A stretch of 43,986 nt of DNA from JAZIHH01 sp036678685 (GCA_036678685.1 JAZIHH010000031.1:1-43986), one strand, 5' to 3'; shown: positions 23,585 through 32,318, counted from the stretch's first letter. Numbers and translations are program-made. Notes: generated by a model from the sequence alone, not told the origin.

Positions 23585-24499
23585 ATGCCCAACAATCCCG
23601 CCCAGCCGCTTTTGGATTTTAAGAAAGAAAAAGAGTTTCTGATTGGGATCGATTCGGACGGGTGTGCTTTTGATACCATGGATATTAAGCAGAAAGAGTG
23701 CTTTATTCCCACCACGATTAGGATATGGGAGTTACAACCCATTTCCAGGTATGTACGGGAAGTCCAAGAGTTTGTTGCTCTTTATTCCAAATGGCGGGGA
23801 AGAAATCGTTTCTTTTCTTTGCTGAAAACCTTCGAGCTTACCGGGGAGAGGGAAGAAGTAACAAGACGCGCTTTTAAAATGCCGGATATGACGCCTCTCG
23901 CCCGGTGGCTTAAAACCACGGACCGGCTTGGTAATTCGGCTCTGGAAGAAGAGGTGAGAAAAACAGGAGATCCCCTTCTGGCTAAAGTCCTTTTTTGGTC
24001 GACAGAAGTAGACAAAGCCATAGCCGGGATGGTAAAGGGTGTTCCTCCCTTCCCGTTTGTCCGGGAAAGTTTGGCGAAGATTTCTTCCTATGCTGATTGT
24101 GTTGTTGTTTCGGCCACGCTAAGTGAGGCTTTGGAAAGGGAGTGGAAAGAACATGGCCTGGACAAGCAGGTCAAAGCCATCGCCGGGCTGGAAATGGGGA
24201 ACAAAAAAGAACAGCTTCGCCTGGCCAAGGACAACCGGTACGCCGACGATCATGTGTTGATGATCGGCGATGCCCTGGGCGATTTGGAGGCGGCCAGAGC
24301 CAATAATATCCTTTTTTATCCCATTATCCCTGAAGAGGAGGAGGTTTCCTGGCAGAGGTTTTACGAAGAGGCTTTTGACCGGTTTATCAGTAAGCGTTAT
24401 GCCGGGGCTTACCAAGAAAAAATGGTGGCCGAATTTGAAAAACGGCTTCTGTCGGTTCCGCCCTGGAAAAAAGAGGTTATTTACAAACAGTTTTGGTGA
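23585..24499 (+). CDS. HAD-superfamily hydrolase
   Basis: The nucleophile motif is IGIDSDGCAFDT (Asp23, Asp25). A large helical cap of about 130 residues follows, then motif II VVVSAT, a Lys-containing region MGNKKEQLRLA and motif IV MIGDALGDLEAA. The fold is a phosphatase-type HAD; the substrate is not known. AAGGAGGAG precedes ATG 23585; the in-frame TTG at 23567 overlaps that site. The next gene is KDPG/KHG aldolase, so a role in sugar-acid phosphate metabolism is likely but inferred. The 270 bases upstream contain an inverted repeat (CCGGTTTTT and AAAAACCGG, 23309-23361) and nothing else I can name. Confidence 0.82.
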   Translation: MPNNPAQPLLDFKKEKEFLIGIDSDGCAFDTMDIKQKECFIPTTIRIWELQPISRYVREVQEFVALYSKWRGRNRFFSLLKTFELTGEREEVTRRAFKMPDMTPLARWLKTTDRLGNSALEEEVRKTGDPLLAKVLFWSTEVDKAIAGMVKGVPPFPFVRESLAKISSYADCVVVSATLSEALEREWKEHGLDKQVKAIAGLEMGNKKEQLRLAKDNRYADDHVLMIGDALGDLEAARANNILFYPIIPEEEEVSWQRFYEEAFDRFISKRYAGAYQEKMVAEFEKRLLSVPPWKKEVIYKQFW

Positions 24500-24608
24500 T
24501 TGCTAATTTTGATGAGCGCCCACGGAAGGCATTTGGCTGGCGGAGATGCTTCGGGATGAGGACAAAGGTAAAGAGAACATATAAAAAAGATAAAAGGAGT
24601 GAACTGGA

Positions 24609-25259
24609 ATGAACAAGAAGGAACAATATATTCAAACGATGATTGAAACTGGAGTCGTGGCGGTCATCAGAGTGGACAACGCTTCGGAACTGCTCAATAC
24701 AACCATTGCCTTGAATAAAGGCGGCGTAAAAGCCTTGGAGATTACCATGACCTCACCCGGTGCTTTGGAGGCGATTAACGAAGCTTCGCACAAACTGGGT
24801 GATGAAGCAATTATTGGGGTAGGGAGTGTGCTTGATCCGGAGACCGCACGGATGGCGATCCTCGCCGGGGCGAAATTTGTGGTCGGTCCTGTGCTCAACT
24901 TGGAAGTTATCAAGTTGTGTCAAAGATATTCGATCCCATGTATTCCCGGGGCTTTTACCCCCACTGAAATCATGACGGCCTGGGAAGCCGGCGCTGATGT
25001 GGTTAAAGTCTTCCCCGCAACTAAACTGGGTCCGTCCTTTTTCAAAGATATTCTTGGGCCCTTACCCCAAGTCCGGCTTACTCCGACCGGTGGCATTAAC
25101 TTGGAGACAGCCGGAGAGTATATCAAGGCCGGGGCTTGTTTTGTCGGTGTGGGCAGCGCGTTGGTCAGCAAAAAACTGATTGCCGAGAAGAACTGGGACG
25201 AAATGAGCGCTTTGGCCGCCAAGTTTATCCAAGCAGTCAAAGAGGCGCGGACACGGTGA
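24609..25259 (+). CDS. eda: 2-keto-3-deoxy-6-phosphogluconate / 4-hydroxy-2-oxoglutarate aldolase
   Basis: The aldolase splits KDPG to pyruvate and glyceraldehyde 3-phosphate. The 216-residue barrel shows GVVAVIRVDNA, KALEITMTSPGAL (catalytic Glu), IGVGSVLDPETA, CIPGAFTPTEI and VVKVFPAT with the Schiff-base Lys. TPTGGINLE and FVGVGSALV follow. AAAAGGAGTG precedes the ATG. The open frame continuing after its stop to 25451 has no start codon and is probably chance. Confidence 0.94.
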   Translation: MNKKEQYIQTMIETGVVAVIRVDNASELLNTTIALNKGGVKALEITMTSPGALEAINEASHKLGDEAIIGVGSVLDPETARMAILAGAKFVVGPVLNLEVIKLCQRYSIPCIPGAFTPTEIMTAWEAGADVVKVFPATKLGPSFFKDILGPLPQVRLTPTGGINLETAGEYIKAGACFVGVGSALVSKKLIAEKNWDEMSALAAKFIQAVKEARTR

Positions 25260-25474
25260 TTTTTAGCTTTCTTTATTGCGGCGGACGGTTTTGTCCGGCG
25301 GCCGGCTCGGGAGGGCACAGCAGTCACCTACCCGGCGCACCGTCCTTCAAACGGAAAACATACCCGTTGCGCCCTCTCCTGTAATGAACTGCCCCTTGAT
25401 ACTCCGGTTCTGGTCGAGATGATTGTCGAGGTGGAAACGGAGGAGAAGTGAAGGGGACGCCCGTAGCAATTACC

Positions 25475-25897
25475 CTATCTCTGCCGTATTTTTTCCACGA
25501 TGGAATGGAGGGGTTGCGAGCCTCCGGCGATTAAAGCGGCGGTAAAAACAGAGTCCAGAAAGGGATGCGTTGGTAATCCCAAACCGCCGGCAAAGAAGCG
25601 GAACCGGGGGTCGGCCAAGGAAAGACCGAAACCGAGCCCGTACATGACAAGTAATAAAACCAGGGTACGCCGGATTTTAGAAACGCCGGAGGCCGCCACT
25701 TCCGGTACGGCATTGGGAGTATTCGTCTTTTTATATTGTATTTCGCCGGGGGAAAGAAACGGAATAAGCAGGTTTTCGATCGCCCGTTCAAAGATGAAGG
25801 TCACGATCGTGATAAAAACAAGATACGAGAGAAGCTGGTCGAGGTTATACAAAAAAACGCCTCCCCGATAAAAGGATTTATAAGTAATATTTTCCAT
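25475..25897 (-). CDS. conserved-looking membrane protein
   Basis: A 140-residue protein with three predicted membrane segments (LLSYLVFITIVTFIFERAI, TLVLLLVMYGLGFGLSL and FLDSVFTAALIAGGSQPLHSIVEKI). The last motif, AGGS-PLH-IV, recalls small membrane proteins of phage and Bacillota of unknown role. GAAGGAAA lies before the ATG at a long spacing. It is divergent from the importer binding-protein gene and shares its intergenic control region. Confidence 0.6.
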   Translation of the reverse strand: MENITYKSFYRGGVFLYNLDQLLSYLVFITIVTFIFERAIENLLIPFLSPGEIQYKKTNTPNAVPEVAASGVSKIRRTLVLLLVMYGLGFGLSLADPRFRFFAGGLGLPTHPFLDSVFTAALIAGGSQPLHSIVEKIRQR

Positions 25898-25899
25898 GA

Positions 25900-25920
25900 T
25901 TATGAAATTTCCTTCATAAA
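25900..25920. promoter_or_regulatory. inverted repeat and shared 17-bp motif between divergent genes
   Basis: TTATGAA (25900-25906) and TTCATAA (25913-25919) form a 7-bp inverted repeat with a 6-base spacer. It lies within the 17-mer GAAATTTCCTTCATAAA (25904-25920), also found before the satD-like gene. Its position between a membrane-protein gene and the importer suits an operator. Confidence 0.5.
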
Positions 25921-25944
25921 GCCGGATAATTTTCTTAGGCCTTT

Positions 25945-25995
25945 CGCCTCCTCTTGGGCCAGTGCATATACTGGCTGGCGAGAGGAGGTTTTTTT
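25945..25995 (+). promoter_or_regulatory. terminator-like hairpin enclosing the ribosome site of the binding-protein gene
   Basis: CCTCCTCT (25947-25954) pairs with AGAGGAGG (25981-25988). An inner GCCAGT/ACTGGC hairpin (25958-25975) extends it, and seven T follow directly before ATG 25996. The right arm is the gene's Shine-Dalgarno, so the fold would both terminate transcription and hide the ribosome site. This looks like an attenuator; the switching signal is unknown. Confidence 0.65.
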
Positions 25996-27024
25996 ATGAA
26001 TTCTTTTAAGAGATTGGTTATAGTCAGTTTTTTATTGTTCTTCCTGGTCGCCCCCTTTTCTCCGCCGGTTCCAGGGGGAAAGATCAAGATCCGGGTCGGG
26101 TATTTTCCCAATATTACCCATGCCCAGGCATTAATAGGGATGGCGGGGGATTATTTTTCCCGTGCTTTCGGGGAAGAAGTGGAAATCCAACCCTTTCTTT
26201 TTAACGCCGGACCGTCGTGCATGGAGGCGTTGCTGGCCGGCCGGCTGGACCTGGCCTATGTGGGACCCAATCCGGCGGTTAATACTTATTTGCGCAGTAA
26301 CGGGAAGGCTCTGCGCATTTTGGCCGGCGGGTGTGCCGGCGGTTCGGCTTTAGTGATGCACAAGGAGACACCGGTCTATTCCCCGGAGGACCTGCGCGGG
26401 AAAAAACTGGCCACCCCGCAACTGGGGAATACCCAGGATGTAGCCCTCCGGTTTTTTCTAGCCCAGAACGGGCTGGCCACCCGGGAACAGGGCGGAGATG
26501 TCCTGGTTTACCCGGTGGGGAACAGCAATACCATCCTCCTTTTTCGCCGGCGGGAAATTGACGGCGCCTAGACGGTGGAACCCTGGGTTTCGCGGCTGGT
26601 GATCGAAGAAGGCGGCTACATATTCCTGGATGAAAAAGAATTATGGTCGGACGGGCTTTACCCCACAACCTACCTGGTGGGGAGGGTCGATTTTCTGGAA
26701 CGGCACCCGGACTTGGCTGGAAAATGGGTGGGTGTTCATTTCCGGTTGACCCAGGAACTGGCCGCGGATCCGGAGAGTTTTATCCCGGAAATAAACCGGG
26801 AATTAAGCAAGTGGCTGGGGCAACCTTTACCCGCCGAGGTTTTGGAAAGCGCCTTCCAACGTTTGCAGTTTACTTGTGACCCCATGATCTCCCCGTTTTT
26901 GGCCATGGCGGAAAAAGCTCATTATTTGGGCTTTTTAAATAAGGACCCGTCCGCATTGCGGGGGATTTTCGCCCTTTCCTTTCTGGAAGAAATCAGCGGC
27001 ACCGTTTATTCTAAAATCCTGTAA
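25996..27024 (+). pseudogene. SsuA/TauA-type substrate-binding protein with in-frame TAG
   Basis: A signal peptide (LVIVSFLLFFLVAPF) is followed by a periplasmic binding fold: IRVGYFPNITHAQALIG, ALLAGRLDLAYVGPNPAV, LRGKKLATPQLGNTQDVALR, then after the stop TVEPWVSRLV. TAG at 26569-26571 (codon 192 of 342) stands where homologues have Trp in GAWTVEPW, so TGG to TAG is the simplest cause. The frame is otherwise intact to 27024 with normal codon use, so the change is recent, a sequence error, or read through. The ATPase and permease follow, forming a sulfonate/taurine/nitrate-type importer. The substrate is not determined. Confidence 0.85.
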
Positions 27025-27136
27025 ATGCCGGAATGGAGTTGGACAACGTACCCTCTCCCGTTCTTGGTCGTATATTGAATACAGAACTTGGACACAAAAC
27101 ACGCAAAGCATGACAAAGTACGGGAGGGAGCAAATA

Positions 27137-28015
27137 ATGAGCGGGGTACGCGCGTTACCTGTCTACAATATTTCCGCCGGTCAAGAGCAAGAGAAAAATG
27201 CCTCTTTTTTGGCGAAGGAAGAGAAAGATCTCCTTCCTGACCGGCCGAAATTGGAAATTCGTAATGTGTCAAAGGCTTATATGAGCGCAAGAGGGCTCAT
27301 CCATGCCTTGGATAATATTAATCTCACCGTTCGCGAGGGCGAATTCGCCTGTATTTTGGGACCTTCCGGTTGCGGCAAGTCAACGCTTCTTCATTTAATC
27401 GCCGATTTGGAGGTCCCGGACCGCGGGGAAATCAAGCTGCATTCTTCCGGGGCAAGAGAAGAACCCGGTGCGGAAAAACTCATTATTTTCCAGGAATCGG
27501 CGTTATTTCCGTGGTTGACCGTATTGGAAAATGTTGTTTTCGGCCTGAAACTGAGGGGAGCCGGGGCCAAGGAGAGCAGAGAAAAGGCCATGCATTTTCT
27601 GGCCATGGTAAAACTCGCTGATTTCGTCAATTGTTATGTCCATGAGCTTTCCGGGGGAATGAAACAACGGGTCGCCCTGGCCAGAGCCCTGGTTTTAAAC
27701 CCCGAAATCCTCTTAATGGATGAGCCCTTCGCCGCCCTGGACTTCCAGACCAGGGAAAGTCTGGGCCGAGAGTTGGAGGAGATTTGGGTACGCACCAAAA
27801 AAACAATCATCTTTGTCACTCATAATGTGGAAGAAGCCGTTAACCTTGGGGACCGGGTCATTGTTTTTTCCGGTCATCCCGGGACGATAAAACGGGAATA
27901 TGCCCTTCCCGCCGGACGGCCCAGAACACGGAGTCCATTTTTGGACGAGATCATTAGAGAAATAAAAAATGATTTTCAGAATTTTGGTCAACAATGGGGA
28001 GAAGCAACCTGTTGA
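27137..28015 (+). CDS. ABC importer ATPase (SsuB/TauB family)
   Basis: The 292-residue ATPase shows Walker A GPSGCGKST, Q-loop FQESALFPWLTV, signature HELSGGMKQRVALARAL, Walker B ILLMDEPFAALD and H-loop FVTHNVEEAV. The N-terminus has an extra 40 charged residues before LEIRNVSKAY. ATG 27137 follows GGGAGGG; the ATG at 27110 would add nine residues without a site. It energises uptake with the permease at 28029. Confidence 0.93.
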   Translation: MSGVRALPVYNISAGQEQEKNASFLAKEEKDLLPDRPKLEIRNVSKAYMSARGLIHALDNINLTVREGEFACILGPSGCGKSTLLHLIADLEVPDRGEIKLHSSGAREEPGAEKLIIFQESALFPWLTVLENVVFGLKLRGAGAKESREKAMHFLAMVKLADFVNCYVHELSGGMKQRVALARALVLNPEILLMDEPFAALDFQTRESLGRELEEIWVRTKKTIIFVTHNVEEAVNLGDRVIVFSGHPGTIKREYALPAGRPRTRSPFLDEIIREIKNDFQNFGQQWGEATC

Positions 28016-28028
28016 CAGGGGGTAGGAT

Positions 28029-28790
28029 GTGGTGAAAAATTTCTGGAATAAAATTGGTTTTTATTTTTTTTTGGTGGTGATATGGTATATTGTGGCAAAT
28101 AGTGGAAGATGGCCGGAGTATATTTTGCCCGCTCCGGAAGAGGTCTTGCAAAACCTCGCCCAAGGGCTGCGGTCCGGAAGGTATCTTTTGGCGATGGGAA
28201 TCAGTATCCGGCGGCTTCTCCTTGGTTATCTGCTTTCCTTGGTCATTGGGATTCCTTTGGGGATGTTGACCGGAAAATACTATTGGCTGGATGAGACGAT
28301 AGGTTCATTAATGTTGGCCCTCCAGACGTTGCCAAGCATTTGCTGGTTGCCCCTTTCTCTCCTTTGGTTCGGGTTAAATGAACGGGCCATCCTTTTTGTC
28401 GTGGTCATGGGCGCCGTCCTTTCGATTGCTTTGGCGACCAACAGCGGGGTTAAAAATGTGGCGCCCCTCTATATTAGAGCCGGCAAAAATTTAGGCGCCC
28501 GGGGGGTTGTCCTGTTCTTGTATGTCATCTTGCCAGCGGCCTTGCCTTCCATAGTGATGGGCTTAAAGCAGGGCTGGTCCTTTGCCTGGCGTTCTTTGAT
28601 GGCCGGGGAACTTCTCTTTATTAATTTGGGATTGGGGCATCTTTTAATGATGGGGCGGGAGTTGAATGATATGGCGCAGGTGATGGCTGTGATGTTTGTG
28701 GTGGTGGTGATCGGGTTGTTCTTCGACCGGCTGGTCTTTTCCAAGATGGAAAAGAACGTACGCCGGCGATGGGGATTTGACCAGACGTGA
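28029..28790 (+). CDS. ABC importer permease (SsuC/TauC family)
   Basis: The 253-residue permease has six membrane segments. It contains the coupling EAA-like loop with G near LYIRAGKNLGARGVVLFLYVILPAALPSIVMGLKQGWSFAWRSL-AGE (quoted in part), typical of the sulfonate/nitrate/taurine permeases. Two GTG codons, 28029 and 28032, both follow GGGGGTAGGATG. It follows the ATPase by 13 bases, so the three genes are one unit. Confidence 0.92.
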   Translation: MVKNFWNKIGFYFFLVVIWYIVANSGRWPEYILPAPEEVLQNLAQGLRSGRYLLAMGISIRRLLLGYLLSLVIGIPLGMLTGKYYWLDETIGSLMLALQTLPSICWLPLSLLWFGLNERAILFVVVMGAVLSIALATNSGVKNVAPLYIRAGKNLGARGVVLFLYVILPAALPSIVMGLKQGWSFAWRSLMAGELLFINLGLGHLLMMGRELNDMAQVMAVMFVVVVIGLFFDRLVFSKMEKNVRRRWGFDQT

Positions 28791-28917
28791 CAGGGGCAGG
28801 ACCAGGCAGGTTTTTTCCGGTGAAGAAAGAGGAGTTTGCCGGGGAAAAAAGAATAGAAAAGAAGAAGATTTGTTGTCAGCCAGGATACTATGAATTTGCA
28901 CAAAGGCGGGAAAACTA

Positions 28918-30492
28918 TTGGAGTATCTTAGTCTGTACCGGAAATGGCGGCCGAAAAGCTTTGACCGGGGATTCATCGGGCAGGAACATGTGGTCCGCAC
29001 CTTAAAACATGCTTTGCAACAGGGCAAAGTGGCCCACGCCTATTTGTTCAACGGCCCGCGGGGCACGGGAAAAACCACGGCGGCCAAGATTTTGGCTAAA
29101 GCAGTGAACTGCCGGGCCCGGGGGAATGAGCCTAATCCCTGTAACAACTGCCCGAGTTGCCGGCGGATTAACGAAGGAGTATCCATGGATGTGCTGGAGA
29201 TCGATGGCGCTTCCAACCGGGGAATTGACGAAATCCGCGCCCTCCGGGAAAGGGTTAAGTTCATGCCGGTGGAAGGGGATTATAAGGTTTATATCATCGA
29301 TGAAGTACATATGTTGACCACTGAAGCTTTTAACGCCCTCTTGAAAACCTTGGAGGAACCGCCGCCCCATGTGATTTTTATCTTCGCCACCACGGAAAGT
29401 CATAAAGTGCCGTCCACCATCCGCTCGCGTTGCCAATGTTTTGATTTCAAAAGACTTACCACGGAAGAGATTTTTCAACACCTGTCTTTCCTTGCCGGAC
29501 AGGAAGATCTAAAGGTGGAAGAGGGAGCCCTGCGCTTGATTGCCGCCCGGGCGGAGGGAGGCCTGCGGGACGCCATCAGCTTTTTGGAACAAAGCGCCGC
29601 ATATGCCGAAGGGGTTATTACCGTTGACAAGGTGCGTTCCGTTTTGGGCCTGGTCGATAACGAAGTCCTTTTTTCCCTGGCGGAAGCAGTGGCCGGCCAA
29701 GACTTGGAAGCGGGGCTCGCCGTTGTCAATAAGGTGGAAGAAGCGGGTAAAGATCTCCCCCTTTTTACCCGGCAGGCGGCGGAGTTTTTCCGGGACCTTT
29801 TAGTATTAAAACTGGCCGGGGAAAAGGCGCCGGTGGCTTTGGACCCCGGGCAAAAAACGCAGGCCCGGGAACTCGCGGAAAGGCTCTCCTTTTCCTGCCT
29901 GAAAAAGGGGATCGAATATTTTCTTGAAGCCGGCGCGGCCATCCGGCGGGGAACGGAAGGAGTACTTTCCCTGGAAATGGCTTTAATCCGTCTGGTCTTG
30001 GAAGAAAAAGAAAAACCCCCGGTCCGGGATTTGGAGAAACGTTTGTCCGCTTTGGAGGAACGCCTGGCGCGGTTGGAAAAGGGCGGCGCTATTCCGCAAC
30101 CGGGAGGAGAGGAAAAGCAGGAGAAAACGAGAGATAATTTCCCCCCCGAAGAAGAAGGCGATTTTCCCTGGTGGGACCAACTCCTGCAAGCACTGCGGCG
30201 GAAGAAGCGAACCGTTGAGGCGCTGCTCAAAGAGGGAAAACCCTGCAGTTACCGTTCCGGCCGCCTGGTGGTGGAGTTTTCACCGGATTTCCGGTTTCAC
30301 TGGGAGACGATCAGACGGGTGGAAAATTTACGTCTGGTGGAAGAGGTACTGCAACAGGTTTGCGGTAAGCCTGTTACTCTTGAATGCGTGCTGAAGACGG
30401 AGGAAGAAAACCCGGCCCAACAACCGGATTTGGTCCAAAAAGCCTTGGACCTGTTCGGCGGAAGAATTGTCGAATCGGATGAGGAGGAATAA
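28918..30492 (+). CDS. dnaX: DNA polymerase III subunit gamma/tau
   Basis: The clamp-loader ATPase begins LSLYRKWRPKSFD. Walker A is GPRGTGKTTAA, followed by a zinc site CRARGNEPNPCNNCPSC, the DEVHML Walker B and sensor FIFATTESHKVPSTIRSRC. The C-terminal third has the coiled segment LEKRLSALEERLARLEKGG and the tau-type end. 524 residues. The start is TTG 28918 with AAAGGCGGG upstream, because it gives the usual N-terminus. No AAAAAAG-type slippery site is visible. It forms the usual dnaX-ybaB-recR cluster. Confidence 0.96.
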   Translation: MEYLSLYRKWRPKSFDRGFIGQEHVVRTLKHALQQGKVAHAYLFNGPRGTGKTTAAKILAKAVNCRARGNEPNPCNNCPSCRRINEGVSMDVLEIDGASNRGIDEIRALRERVKFMPVEGDYKVYIIDEVHMLTTEAFNALLKTLEEPPPHVIFIFATTESHKVPSTIRSRCQCFDFKRLTTEEIFQHLSFLAGQEDLKVEEGALRLIAARAEGGLRDAISFLEQSAAYAEGVITVDKVRSVLGLVDNEVLFSLAEAVAGQDLEAGLAVVNKVEEAGKDLPLFTRQAAEFFRDLLVLKLAGEKAPVALDPGQKTQARELAERLSFSCLKKGIEYFLEAGAAIRRGTEGVLSLEMALIRLVLEEKEKPPVRDLEKRLSALEERLARLEKGGAIPQPGGEEKQEKTRDNFPPEEEGDFPWWDQLLQALRRKKRTVEALLKEGKPCSYRSGRLVVEFSPDFRFHWETIRRVENLRLVEEVLQQVCGKPVTLECVLKTEEENPAQQPDLVQKALDLFGGRIVESDEEE

Positions 30493-30494
30493 AA

Positions 30495-30812
30495 ATGGCC
30501 AATATGCAAAAGGCTTTGAAACAATTTCAAAAAATGCAGGCCCAGATGGAGAAAATCCAGGAGGAATTGGCAGAAAAAACAGTAACGGCAACCGTCGGCG
30601 GTGGGGTAGTTTCCGTGGAGATTAGCGGCGCCTTGGAAGTTAAAAAGGTGACAGTCGATCCCGAAGCCCTTGAAGAACGGGAGATGCTGGAAGATTTATT
30701 GCTGGCTGCTTTCAATGAAGCGATCAAGCGGGCACAGGAGCTTTCCGCCGGGGAACTGGCCAAAGTCACTGGCAGTCTGAATATTCCGGGATTGCCCGGC
30801 GGTCTTTTTTAA
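30495..30812 (+). CDS. YbaB/EbfC nucleoid-associated protein
   Basis: The 105-residue dimeric DNA-binding protein shows the coiled N-terminus MQKALKQFQKMQAQMEKIQ and the core VEISGALEVKKVTVDPEAL, ending GSLNIPGLPG. It has the expected length and the usual place between dnaX and recR. The start lies two bases after dnaX with GAGGAGGAAT upstream. Confidence 0.95.
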   Translation: MANMQKALKQFQKMQAQMEKIQEELAEKTVTATVGGGVVSVEISGALEVKKVTVDPEALEEREMLEDLLLAAFNEAIKRAQELSAGELAKVTGSLNIPGLPGGLF

Positions 30813-30835
30813 CGGAACGGGCGGTTAAGGCAGAG

Positions 30836-31438
30836 ATGTTGAAACACTATCCCGCTTCTATGAACAAGCTCATTGCCGAACTCTCCAAGCTGCCGGGGAT
30901 CGGACCGAAAACTGCGCAAAGATTGGCTTTTCATCTTTTTGAACGTCCCCGCGAAGAGGTGCTGCGCCTGGCTTCCGCGATGATAGAAGCCAAGGATAAA
31001 TTGGAGTTTTGCCAAATTTGCGGGCATCTCACCGAAAAAACGCCTTGTCTCATTTGCCGGGATGAGGCGCGGGATCATGAGCTTCTTTGCGTCGTGGAGG
31101 AACCCCGGGATGTTATTGCCGTGGAAAAAACCAGGGAGTACCGGGGTGTATATCATGTCTTGCATGGGGTGCTTTCTCCTTTGGAAGGAATCGGGCCGGA
31201 GGATTTACGTATCAAAGAATTACTGGAGCGGTTGAAAAAAGAACATTTCCGTGAGGTAATTCTCGCCTGTGATCCGGATGTGGAGGGTGAAACCACCGCC
31301 TTGTATCTGGCCAAGTTAATCAAACCCTTCAACGTTAAAGTGACCAGGTTGGCCCGGGGCCTGCCCGTGGGCGGAGACTTGGAATATATCGACGAGGTAA
31401 CTCTGGGGAAAGCGTTGGAAGGAAGAGGCGACTTTTAA
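30836..31438 (+). CDS. recR: recombination mediator RecR
   Basis: RecR works with RecO/RecF to load RecA at gaps. The 200-residue protein shows the helix-hairpin-helix LSKLPGIGPKTAQRLAFHL, a C4 zinc finger CQICGHLTEKTPCLIC and the Toprim domain with VVEEPRDV, YHVLHGVLSPLEGIGPEDL and LACDPDVEGETTALYLA. It follows ybaB in the conserved cluster. Confidence 0.97.
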   Translation: MLKHYPASMNKLIAELSKLPGIGPKTAQRLAFHLFERPREEVLRLASAMIEAKDKLEFCQICGHLTEKTPCLICRDEARDHELLCVVEEPRDVIAVEKTREYRGVYHVLHGVLSPLEGIGPEDLRIKELLERLKKEHFREVILACDPDVEGETTALYLAKLIKPFNVKVTRLARGLPVGGDLEYIDEVTLGKALEGRGDF

Positions 31439-31445
31439 AAGACCA

Positions 31446-31474
31446 AAAAGACCGGCGTTTGACGCCGGTCTTTT
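31446..31474 (+). terminator. bidirectional terminator between recR and the CBS gene
   Basis: GACCGGCGT, loop TTG, ACGCCGGTC, with A4 before and T4 after, gives a 13-bp stem. It sits between the two convergent genes and overlaps the CBS stop codon region. Confidence 0.88.
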
Positions 31475-31907
31475 ACATCTTTCTGGGTCTGGACGGTACG
31501 GAGATTTCCCCAAGGGTGCGAGCCAATTCCACATCATATTTGGCTTGCGTGGCCAGATCGCCGAGGGAGACAATACCGACCAGTTGGTTGTTTTCCAAAA
31601 CGGGAAGGCGCCGGACCTGTTTTTCCGCCATTATTTCCGCGGCCCGGTTTAAGGTGGTGTCAGGGGAAACCGATTCCACCTGTGTGGTCATGATATTGCG
31701 TACCGGGGTAACACTGGGGTCTTGTTGGTGTGCGACATTGCGGACTACAATGTCGCGATCGGTGAGAATACCCACGACGTTTTGGCCTTCACAGACCGGT
31801 AATACTCCTATATTGTGCTTTTGCATTAACTGCGCCGCTTCCGTGACAAGCGTATCCGGAGTGACAAAAGCCACTTGCTCGGTCATCAGGTCTCTGATTT
31901 TTCTCAA
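31473..31907 (-). CDS. two-CBS-domain protein
   Basis: The 144-residue protein is two tandem CBS motifs: LMTEQVAFVTPDTLVTEAAQLM with IGVLPVCEG-NVVGILTDRDI, then IMTTQVESVSPDTTLNRAAEIM with VRRLPVLENNQLVGIVSLGDLA. Stand-alone Bateman modules bind adenosine nucleotides and act as sensors. The start is TTG 31907 with AGAAGGGGAC upstream; the frame open to 32051 runs into the structured repeat. It precedes a purine-salvage pair on the other strand, which may be coincidence. Confidence 0.88.
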   Translation of the reverse strand: MRKIRDLMTEQVAFVTPDTLVTEAAQLMQKHNIGVLPVCEGQNVVGILTDRDIVVRNVAHQQDPSVTPVRNIMTTQVESVSPDTTLNRAAEIMAEKQVRRLPVLENNQLVGIVSLGDLATQAKYDVELARTLGEISVPSRPRKM

Positions 31908-31973
31908 AAACGGTCCCCTTCTTTCATGAACTGTGGTTGTAAGTTTAGTATTGCCGGGAGTGGAGGGGTATAT

Positions 31974-32203
31974 GCGGCGGAAGGTCCGGCGCTTGCTCCC
32001 GGGGAGGACAGCCCGGGCTTCCGCGGCTCTCCTTGGGGCGAAACCGGGCAAATGACTTACGGGACCTCCGTGTCCCGGAAGTCAACTCGCCGCCTCGTGC
32101 GTCTCGGCCCGGTTTCGCCCTGCGTATCGCCGGGAAGCTGCCGGGCATCCTCCCGAAGTCGCGTGGCGCCGGACCTTCCGCCGCCGGTGGGGGGGCGCTG
32201 AGG
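31974..32203. repeat. 230-bp structured repeat element, copy 1
   Basis: The ends are a perfect 19-bp inverted repeat, GCGGCGGAAGGTCCGGCGC (31974-31992) and its complement (32166-32184). Inside, GGGCGAAACCGGGC (32036-32049) pairs with 32107-32120 over 14 bp. Within that, TGACTT-A-CGGGAC (32053-32065) pairs with GTCCCG-G-AAGTCA (32072-32084). Nested stems of this quality suggest a folded RNA or a hairpin mobile element. It is about 98% identical to the copy at 35566. No protein is evident; open frames across it are spurious. Confidence 0.88.
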
Positions 32204-32318
32204 GGCGCTTGCTCCCGGGGAGGACAGCCCGGGCTTCCGCGGCTCTCCTTGGGGCGAAACCGGGCAAATTGACTTACGGGACCTCCGTGTCCAGGAAGAC
32301 AACTCGCCGCCTCGTGCG
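32204..32318. repeat. truncated tandem copy of the 230-bp element (copy 2)
   Basis: It begins GGCGCTTGCTCCCGGGG and follows copy 1 up to CGCCGCCTCGTGCG, then stops. It carries several differences in the CGGGAC hairpin (GTCCAG, AAGACA), so it is decayed. With copy 1 it fills most of the 513-base gap between the CBS and ade genes. Confidence 0.85.

Noticed and set aside
23353..23742. Minus-strand ORF antisense to the HAD gene start
   Set aside because: It lies mostly opposite a well-supported coding region and lacks a start site and domain.
25260..25451. 64-codon open frame continuing after the eda stop
   Set aside because: No start codon or ribosome site and no family resemblance; probably chance, although its end is somewhat protein-like.
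28918..30492. Programmed frameshift in dnaX producing gamma
   Set aside because: No AAAAAAG-type slippery heptamer with a following stem-loop is visible; only A5GA5 near 30003.
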